In this document: positions 56,065-64,000 of the stretch, piece by piece
Layout of the letters: each line of letters begins with the position of its first letter
Position numbering within the stretch: the stretch's first letter is position 1
Source: Arachis hypogaea
Lineage: Eukaryota; Streptophyta; Magnoliopsida; Fabales; Fabaceae
DNA: 64,000 bases
Assembly: GCF_003086295.3 (NCBI RefSeq)
Contig: NC_092053.1
Coordinates: 90,058,745-90,122,744, forward strand
Direction: 5' to 3'
The notes under the pieces: generated by a model
The model's input: only the letters and a program-made list of their open reading frames with translations
What the model was told of the DNA's origin: nothing
The model's database searches: none
Program-made: the position numbers and the translations under genes

Positions 56065-57294
56065 CTACCTGTTCTTTACTTTCTTCCTCTTCTTCCAATT
56101 TGTTAAGAGAAATGACTTCAAAGGAGGAGAAGATTAAGCTATTACCCCCTGTCTTGGTCTCTCCTCAGCAAGCTTTCTTTTGTACATGGCTTGATTGAGT
56201 TTGCTTGCTATTGGTCCAGGGGTTGGATTGCTTGTGGTTGACCTCCTCTTGAATGTTGTCCTTGGTAGTTTGGTCACAATCCTCTTCTTGGTGCTTTTGT
56301 TAATTGCCTTCACTTCTTTGAATCCAAGTCTTGGTGGTTGTGTGATTGTTGGAGTCTTCTTTTCATCAAGAGTCTCTTGTATTGGTGGTTCCATGAACTC
56401 CTCCTTTATGTACTTCTCTGCCTTACTTGAGTTTGGAATGACTTCTTCACTTTCTTGCTCCTCCACTTCCTCTTTTACACTCAACATTTGTTTTAATAGC
56501 TCTTTTATGGAGGAGGTTTGTTGATCTTCCCAAGCTTTCTTCATCTCCTCTTCATACCTTTCAATCATGGATTCAAGTGTTGAGGCGTTTTGGTCCAGGG
56601 AAATTTGTGAGAGTTGTGATTCTTCATGTTCTTTTGTCATCTCAAGTGTAGTTTCATTTTTAACCACCTCATTCTTCATTAAAAATCCACTTGACTCAGT
56701 AGCCTCTTCCTCTTGTTTTTCCCCCTTCTTCATTGCACTTTCACTTGACATAAGAACCTTTTGTTCTTGTTTTTCCACTTCCTCTCCCACAGATTGATTT
56801 TTACTGTTTGATGGTTCTAAGTGTTTCTTTATGTTCTCCAGGTGCTCATTCGTCCTCTGACGGATGATTTCTTCCCTTTTCCAGGCTTTCATTGCCTCCT
56901 CCTCATTTTTTTTGAACATGGACTCAAGCTCTGAAAGCCTTGAGAGGTTCATGGAAGTTTGTGTGGGTGGTGAGTTTTGAAAGGGGCTTTCGGTTGAAGT
57001 ATGGTCAAGTGATGATATCTTTGGATGAATATCATATGGAGCACTAGAATTCCCTTCCCAGCCACCATTAGAATCATGACTTGCATCATTTTGTGGTGGA
57101 GGGAAATATCCCATATGATTTTCTTTCTCATCTTGTGGTTCTGAAGCATAGCTCCATGAATTGGAGTGCCCAGAATTTGAAGTTTCTTGGTGATATTCCC
57201 AACCACCATTAGAGATTGGTGATGGTGGGTGATATCCCATAAAATTTTGTTTGACCATAAGATGAGTTGAACTCCATTTGTATTTTGTAAACAT
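56065..57294 (-). pseudogene. B8: type B ORF, stop 23 codons before the end
   Basis: ATG 57294 opens exactly as B4. The frame runs 386 aa to TAA at 56134-56136, where other copies have GAA (a G-to-T change), and the normal stop would be at 56065-56067. The basic tail (KKRKKVKN) would be lost. All other motifs match B4, so apart from the tail this copy is intact. Confidence 0.78.
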
Positions 57295-57444
57295 CAATGA
57301 AATTTGAAATTCATGTCATAGAGAAAGAATTTCTTAGTGAGGCAATAACTCAAACACCTTGGTTTCAACTTAGAACAGAGAACAAAAATAAAGAAAATGC
57401 TTGATCTAGACTTCTCACCCACTTAATCATTGTTGATCTAATCA

Positions 57445-57463
57445 ATCCCCGGCAACGGCGCCA
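57445..57463 (-). other. PBS of B8
   Basis: Exact tRNA-Asp complement on the minus strand. Confidence 0.92.
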
Positions 57464-57469
57464 AAAACT

Positions 57470-59287
57470 TGATGAGTATTTTTGTGGAAAAACGAATTTC
57501 TCCAAAACACCCAAAACTAACCGGCAAGTGCACCGGGTCGCATCAAGTAATAATAACTCACGGGAGTGAGGTCGATCCCACAGGAATTGAAGGATTGAGC
57601 AATTTTAGTTTAGTGGTTGATTTAGTCAAGCGAATCAAGATTTGGTTGAGAGATTTGTGATTTGCAGAATTTAAATTGCATAGAAAGTAAAGGGAATGGG
57701 AAATTGGCATGAAATTAAAGAGAACTGAAATTTAAAGTGCTGAATCTTAAAGAACAAGAAATTAAATTGCAGAAACTTAGAACACAAGAAATGTAAATTG
57801 CAGAATCTTAAAGTGCAAGAAATGTAAATGGCTTGAATTGTAAAGGGAATTGGGAATTGGATTTGCAGAATTTAAACAAGGAAAAGTAAATTGCAACAAA
57901 CAGAGAAGTAAAGGGTGACTTGAATCGAACCGGATCTTAAAACAGAAATGTGAATGAGATTGAAAAACATTCAACAGAGGATGTAAAATTGGAATTCAGA
58001 TCTCAGGACTCAAGAGACTAGATAACCAAGTCTAGATCTCAATGCCTTCCTAGATCCAACAAGAGTAATTGCAAAGAAAATGTAAATTGTAGAGAAAGTA
58101 GATGAGAGAGCAAGTAATAGAAACTGAAATTCAATTAAGCAGAGAATTAAACAAGATCCCAAGGTGAGATTGAAACAGAAGTTCTTCAATTCTCCACCCA
58201 AGATCCGAAGCAAGAAAATTAAAGAGTGCTGGGCAAGAACAAGGAAGAAGAGAGATCAATTCTCCTCCCCAATTCTCTTGAATTAAAATAACAATGCTAG
58301 AATGTAAAATGAGCTCTCTGCTGCAAGTATTGAAAAATTCTAAAAAGGAAGCTCCCCGAAAAACTTAAATCCTATGCTATTTATACACTTTCTTCAAATG
58401 GTCCTCAAGCCTTCAATTGGGCCTTTGCTCTTGATGGAATTGGGTTGATAGAGGCCTTGGTTGATTGCTCTTGGAGTTTGGAGAAGAACCGAATTGAACC
58501 GGGTTTGGAATCATGAAAGCTTGAGTAAAAGTTTGAGTAAAAGTTTGAGGCAAACTTTTACTCCAACTTTTCACATCAGCCACCCTCTTTTGCTGATATC
58601 AACGTTGGGGCAAAAGTTTGGGGTCAAACTTTTTCTCCAACGTTGGCCTCCCCTTGCACACTCATGGCGCCAACGTTAGCCAAAAAGTTAGAGGCTAACG
58701 TTGGCACAAACTTTTGCTCTCCAGGGTGTGTTGTTCATGCGCCAACGTTTGCCAAAAAGTTAGGGGCTAATGTTGGCGCAAACTTTTGCTCTCCAGGGTG
58801 TTGATTTGTGATGCCAAAAGTTTGCCAAAAAGTTTGAGGCTAACTTTTGCTCCAGCTTTTTGCCCAAAAGTTTGCACAAAAGTTTGAGGCAAACTTTTGG
58901 TCCAGCTTTTTGCTCCCTGGTTCATTTTCACTTATTCCAATAGTTTGAGCTAAAGTTTGAGGCAAACTTTTGCTCAAACTTTTTGTCCTCTCTTCCTCCT
59001 AACCATTCCTTCTTGCTTCAACCTTTCTCCAAGCTTTCTTCACCTATCATTAATCAACCAAACACATCAAAGCTATGCTCAAATCATGAGATATTCATTC
59101 TTTCATAATATGTGACAATTATAGCATAAAACCTCATGAAATAGCATGAATTCATACATGGTTGATTAAATCAAAGGAAACATGAAAATCTACCCAATTG
59201 GCTTGCTTATGGCTCAAGAAAGTGCATAATTCAATTGAAAACAAAAGAAAAAGGCTAGTGAAACTAGGCTAAGATGACTTGTCATCA
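57470..59287 (-). mobile_element. L11: short-type LTR shared by B8 and A
   Basis: On the minus strand TGATGACAAG (59287) to ACTCATCA (57470), 1818 bp. It is both the 5' LTR of B8 and the 3' LTR of A. TATA box 58378-58385 (minus). Confidence 0.88.
58378..58385 (-). promoter_or_regulatory. L11 TATA box
   Basis: TATAAATA on the minus strand in the L4-type context, about 1.1 kb upstream of the B8 start. Confidence 0.55.
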
Positions 59288-60786
59288 CAACACCAAACTT
59301 AAAGCTTGCTTGTCCCAAGAAAGAAATGAATTTTGAGAAGAAAGAATGAAATGGAAGAGGATGTTCATGCTAGTAGAGTGTTATTGGTAGTTCATGGGGT
59401 TTTATGTGGATATGTACACACTCACCTCTTATTGACTCTTAAGTCTAGAAAGTCTCCTTCAAGCTTCAAGTAACATACTGCTATGACCTCTCATTATTTC
59501 TTTATCCTTGGCTATTATTTTGTTCATAAGCTTTATTTGAGTGTCATGTGTAGCAAGTTCATTTTCTTTTCTTTATACTTGACACATTATTCACTATAGA
59601 CACTTGGCTCACATTCCTTCTTAAAACATTGATGCCCAGCACCTCTTTGGGCTACTAAATGCCTTGTAGTTAGGTTGCTCTTGATAGTGGACTTTCAGCT
59701 GATGATCCCGGGTTAGTTAACCCAAGTCACCGAGTGTCGATGCACTCCAAAGAGCTTAGTAGTCCAAGCAGATCCTAATACAAAGACACCACAGGCATAT
59801 ATTCTAAAGGTCAAGCTATTGGTGTCCATCTTTGTTTCTTTTTGTTTTCTTTTGTTCTGCCACTCTTTGGCTATTTCTTTTTCTCCCCTTTTTTTCTTTC
59901 TTTTTGTTTTTCTTTCTAACCAAGGATTTTTATTTGATTGAGATTCATAGACAGTAGGCCACTTTATACTTAGAAGGAAACATCCTAGTTCTTTTATTTA
60001 CTAAAAGTGAGCTATTATACAATCATACACACACACCACCACTTACTTTTATTGTACTTCTATCTAACAGAGAACTATCTCACTTCACATTCAAACATTT
60101 CTTTTATTGAATTGAAAATGCAGGGGACAAAGCATGCTTTTTGTCAAGTGAAAGTAAACACACAAGCACACACATAGGCTAGCTTACTTATTTTAAGAGT
60201 GATTCTACTTGTACTAGATGAACACTTTAGTAAGACACAAGTCAAAGCATTTTTCAACAGTAAGAGTTAAGTGTAGATACAACCTATTGGTTTGCAGTTC
60301 CTTTGTCCTTCCTTCTGTTGTGCCCTTTTGAGTTATGATGCATGGTGTCTTCAAATGGTAGTGAGTTCCCTGCACAATTCTCGAAAGTTGCTTGCTTCTC
60401 AATCCCTTAGGTGACTGGTTAGTATGCATGAATTGAGTGTGGTTTTTGGGTTTGATTTGGTGTGGGAACACCAAACTTAATTTCTTGCCACTTCCTCTGA
60501 TGCCACAGGTTGACTATATGTAAAATCTTGTTTCCTTACTAAAGGTTATGGAATTAAAACTAGAAATCAGTTAAGTAAGTGAATAACCTGTTTGATTGCT
60601 TAGAGCTAGTATTGTGCAGGAGGTGAGAATGTGCTTTTAAATGAGGTTTCGATGGAACACCAAACTTAGAATCCTTCATTCTCCCTTAAATTGTTTTGGT
60701 GTGCAACACCAAACTTAGCTCCTTGCAATGCATACCAATTATTCAACATTTTTATTGAAAAGGCTATGAAAAGAAAATTACCTCAG
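59288..60786 (-). mobile_element. A 3' internal region
   Basis: Noncoding. The terminal hairpin is degenerate (CTTGCTTGTCCCAAGAAAG near 59306). ACACCAAACTT words near 59288, 60467, 60658 and 60708. Long T/C-rich stretch 59810-59930. The downstream plant-transposon ORF present in E1 is absent. Confidence 0.65.
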
Positions 60787-60804
60787 GTTGGGTTGCCTCC
60801 CAAC
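60787..60804 (-). other. Hairpin after the A pol-region ORF
   Basis: Minus-strand GTTGGGAGGCAACCCAAC, 43 bp after the stop at 60848, the same arrangement as in E1, B and C. Confidence 0.75.
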
Positions 60805-60847
60805 AAGCGCTTCTTTATTGTCATTAGCTTGACATTGGAGCTTTCTT

Positions 60848-62707
60848 TTATGGTGGTTGAGGATTGTAGTACCTCAACTTGTTTCCCCTGACTGTGATCC
60901 TCCTCTTTGTTCTCTGGTGTTCAATTTCAGCATGTTCCAACGAGAGTATGTTGCTGACAGTGTAATAGTCATCAGTCTGTTGGCTTGCTCCCAGTTGTTG
61001 ATATATCAATTGCACTTTGTCACCTTTGGAAAGCCCCTCTGTTGGAATCTTCCCGTTCTTCCAACCCCTTTTTGTTTTGTTTCTGCGTTTCATCCCTTTT
61101 TTTGTTGATCTTTCTTTTCTGGCTGTAGGCTTACCTTGGGGATCTCTCTCTTCAGTGGCTAATACTCCAATATCCCCTTGGACTTTTTCATCCTTCTGCA
61201 CAATCTTCTGCCTTGGGATGTTGTTGTGAATCACCTTGTCAATTTCCATGTAGTCCCTCCTCTCATTACTAAACTGGGCTTCTGGTAATACCTTCAGAGT
61301 GACACTCTTATCATGCATCCAGAGAGTTAATTCTCCTTGCTCTATGTCTATAATAGCTCTAGCAGTGGCCAAGAATGGCCTTCCCAGTATAATAGAGTCG
61401 CCATCATCCCCATCTGAATCTAGAACCACAAAATCTGCAGGGTATATGAAATTTTCCACCTTAACCAGAAGGTTTTCAATCATACCCCTGGGGTATACAG
61501 TTGACTTATCTACTAGCTCTAGAGATATCCGTACCGGTTTAACTTCCTCTATACGCAGCTTTTTCACCAAGGAGGATGGTATTAAGTTAATACTTGCTCC
61601 TAGATCGCACATTGCTTTAGTGATGGTTAATTCCCCAATGGTGCAAGGCAGCAAGAAGCTCCCTGGGTCCTCAAGCTTTGGAGGAAGCCCTTTTTGAATC
61701 AAGGCCCTGCATTCCTTAGTAAGCAGTATGGTTTCTTTCTCATCCCAACTTCTTTTCTTGTTGATAAGCTCCTTCAAAAACTTGGCATACAGAGGCATTT
61801 GCTCAAGTGCTTCAGCCAAGGGAATATTGATTTCCAGCTTTTTGAAAGTCTCAAGGAACTTATGAAAATGTTGGTCCTTAGTTTCTTTGTTGAACCTCTG
61901 GGGATATGGCAGTGGAGGTGTGATGCTCTTTCCTATTTGCTGCTGTCCCTGAGTTACTTCTTTTGAACCGTGTGGTTGGTTGTCTTTCTCTTTGAGTTTC
62001 TCAATGCTCTTGTTTGGCATCACAACTTGATCCTTGGTTTCATCTGCCTTTGTTTGCTCCTCATCTTCTATTGGCCTTTTGCTGCTCTCTGATTGCTTCT
62101 TTGTAGTGTCATTATTGCTCATCAATGTTCTCCCACTCCTTAATTGTATTGCCTTGCATTCTTCCTTAGGATTTGGAATTGTGTCACTCGGCAGAGAGCT
62201 TGAAGGTCTCTCACTAGAGATCTGCTTGGAGATTTGCCCCATCTGCCTCTCTAGGCTCTTTATGGAGGCTTCATGGTTCTTGGTTGTCATTTCCTGGTGT
62301 TTCAACATTTTATCCATCAAGGTCTCCAAGTTAGTGAGTCTTTGAGATTCAGGTGATACTTGAGGTGGGTTATGAGATGTGGGTGGTGGATGGTAGACAT
62401 TTTGGTTGGTGGGTTGGTTATTGGATTGGTACTGGTTGGGGTTGGGGTAGTTATTTTGAGGTTTTCTGTAGGGGTTCTGGTTAGTTTGCTGCTGGTTGTG
62501 GTTTTGGTTGCTTCTTGGGTTGTTTTGGTTCGAGTTCCTCTGCCATGGTTGTTGGTTTTGGGTGTGATTATCTCCCCATCTGAGGTTTAGGTGGTTCTTC
62601 CAGGATGGATTGTATGTATCACCATACACTTCATTTGGTCCTTGGTTGTGCATATACTGCATTTGCTCTTGTTGTTGTTCTTCTTGAGTTTCTTCATTTT
62701 GCCCCAT
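60848..62707 (-). pseudogene. A: retropepsin-containing ORF with deleted RT and integrase
   Basis: A 619-aa frame on the minus strand. Residues 1-130 are Gln/Asn/Pro-rich linker. The protease-like region is at about 350-480, with PCTIGELTITKAMCDLGASI (DLGA active-site form) and IILGRPFLATARAIID. Immediately after come about 80 lysine-rich residues and then a C-terminal block (SKGDKVQLIYQQLG to RRITVRGNKLRYYNP) that looks like the extreme C-terminus of the Athila polyprotein. No YxDD reverse transcriptase, RNase H or DDE integrase remains, so about 3 kb appears deleted in frame. The gag frame upstream is offset by one base at about 62700, so gag and this ORF are no longer continuous. Confidence 0.8.
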
Positions 62708-62796
62708 GTGGATGATGGTTGGCTTGTATTAACTGCTGCAACTTGGAGGCTATCAATCCTCTTGGCCATTTGCTCAAATTGTTGTTGAATTTGCTG

Positions 62797-63714
62797 CTAC
62801 ATCATCTTGTTTTGAGCTAAGATTGAGTCCACTCCTTCTAGCTCCATTACTCCTCTCCTTTGTGATGGTTGGCGATTTTTTTGGTGAGCAAAGAAGTATT
62901 GATTGTTGGCCACCATGTCAATAAGATTTTGAGCTTCTTCTGCTGTTTTCATCAGTTGCAATGATCCTCCAGCTAAGTGGTCAAGTGATTCTTGAGCCTT
63001 TAGAGTGAGTCCTTCATAGAAGTTCTGTAGCTTGTCCCACTCAGTGAACATTTCTGGTGGACATTTCCTCAGCAGAGCCTTGTATCTCTCCCATGCTTCA
63101 TACAGATTTTCAGCATCCAATTGTGTGAATGTTTGCACCTCAGTTTTCAGCCTGATGACTCTTTGAGGTGGATAGAATTTGGCTAGAAATTTAGTCACCA
63201 AATCATCCCAGCTAGTGATGCTTCCTTGAGGAAAAGTTTCAAGCCACTGTGCGGCCTTGTCCCTTAATGAGAACGGGAACAGCAGAAGCTTGTAGGTCTC
63301 AGGATTCATGCCATTAGACTTGACAGTGTCACAAATCCTTAAGAAGGTAGATAGATGTTGATTTGGATCCTCCAATGGTCCTCCCCCAAACGAGCAGTTG
63401 TTTTGGACCAATGTAATGAGTTGTGGCTTTAATTCAAAGTTGTTTGCATTGACATTAGGGGTGAGAATGCTGCTTCCACAATGCCTAGCATTTGCAAAGG
63501 TATAGGAGGCCAAAACTCTCCTCTGGGGTGGGTTGTTGTTGTTATTGTCTGCTCCACCAGGTGGATTGGTTGAATGTTCCTCCATATCTTGGAATTCTTC
63601 TTCTGATTCCTCTTCTCCAACAATATTTTTCCCTCTTTCAGCTCTTCTTAACCTCCTGAGAGTTCTTTCGTCTTGTTCATGAAAAGTGGGTGTGGTTCTT
63701 CTTGTACCTGACAT
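62797..63714 (-). pseudogene. gag: A: gag (Athila-type capsid), stop before the linker
   Basis: Minus-strand ATG 63714 (MSGTRRTTPT, shared with C1 and C2; in-frame codons continue further upstream, but this start is conserved in three copies). The capsid domain spans residues 95-220: NNFELKPQLITLVQNN, LEDPNQHLSTFLRICD, LRDKAAQWLETFP, KFYPPQRVIRLKTEVQTF and EAWERYKALLRKCPPE. It ends in TAG at 62797-62799 just after SILAQNKMM, where gag should run on into the QQIQQQFEQMAKRID linker. This is a CAG-type codon change. The capsid itself is complete, so a slightly short Gag of about 305 aa could be made. Confidence 0.85.
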
Positions 63715-63892
63715 ACACGCAGAACATAAGAAACACAGAAACCAGTGACACTTCAATCTACTGCTAGAATGAAGTTTTAGTTAGCTTAAGCAAAAATTCA
63801 AACAGTTAGTGGGTTAGTCAAAATTAGAGAAAAATAAAGAAAAAGTGCTTGATCTAGATCACCACCTCACTTAATCATTGTCAATCTAATCA

Positions 63893-63911
63893 ATCCCCGG
63901 CAACGGCGCCA
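63893..63911 (-). other. PBS of A
   Basis: Exact tRNA-Asp complement on the minus strand, 179 bp upstream of the gag ATG. Confidence 0.92.
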
Positions 63912-63917
63912 AAAACT

Positions 63918-64000
63918 TGATGAGTATTTTTGTGGAAAAACGAATTTCTCCAAAATACCCAAAACTAACCGGCAAGTGCACCGGGTCGCATCAAGTAATA
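63918..64000 (-). mobile_element. L12: tip of the A 5' LTR (cut by the window edge)
   Basis: TGATGAGTATTTTTGTGG to the conserved CCGGCAAGTGCACCGGGTCG block, first-type end, same subtype as L11. The array therefore continues to the right. Confidence 0.88.

Noticed and set aside
60848..62707. Reverse transcriptase or integrase in element A
   Set aside because: No YxDD, RNase H or DDE motif in any frame of the region. Protease is followed directly by the tail.

Overview
The window is plant nuclear DNA, almost certainly from a legume and most likely Arachis (peanut or a wild relative). The reasons are the primer-binding sites matching plant tRNA-Asp, the Athila-type Ty3/Gypsy gag and protease remnants, a seed-plant PR-1 gene, and arrays of the palindromic word GGCGTTTAACGCC, which I recall as abundant in Arachis. 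The genus is an inference from memory, not a search result. About 85 percent of the window is retrotransposon.

Layout. (1) 1-7240: a decayed, 3'-truncated Athila-like element (called E1), with LTR end, PBS, broken gag, broken protease region, two arrays of GGCGTTTAACGCC palindromes, an internal TATA-like box and a broken plant-transposon-type ORF. (2) 7240-11430: the only non-retroelement island. It holds a fold-back MITE-like element at 8041-8391 and one host gene, a PR-1/CAP secreted protein at 9253-9786. The PR-1 gene has W-boxes, a TATA box and a poly(A) signal. (3) 11430-64000: a compound array of one family of Athila-like, largely non-autonomous elements sharing the same LTR (TGATG...CATCA, 1.8-2.4 kb) and the same tRNA-Asp PBS. 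Three kinds of internal region occur. Type B (eight copies, B1-B8) carries one unknown, charged, coiled-coil-like ORF of about 409 codons. Type C (C1, C2) keeps the first codons of gag and then jumps to the region after gag. Type A (right edge, minus strand) keeps gag and protease but has lost reverse transcriptase, RNase H and integrase.

Order from 11430, with LTRs numbered L1-L12: inverted LTR tip and LTR fragment, B1, LTR fragment, C1, L1 | L2(-), B2(-), LTR tip(-) | LTR fragment(+), B3, L4, B4, L5 | L6(-), B5(-) | L7, B6, L8, B7, L9, C2 | L10(-), B8(-), L11(-), A(-), L12(-). Neighbouring units share a single LTR, and orientation flips repeatedly. Three inverted junctions break at or just inside the PBS, and several others break inside LTRs at short homologies. 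This is not ordinary nesting, where each insertion has its own LTR pair and a 5-bp target duplication. It looks like a concatemer made by template switching or repeated recombination, or less excitingly an assembly problem.

Only two reading frames look able to make a normal product: the PR-1 gene and the B4 ORF at 30694-31923. No element in the window encodes reverse transcriptase or integrase, so any movement would have depended on a partner elsewhere. Most premature stops are C-to-T changes in CAG or CAA codons, as expected for long-methylated, silenced repeats. No tRNA, rRNA or CRISPR was seen.
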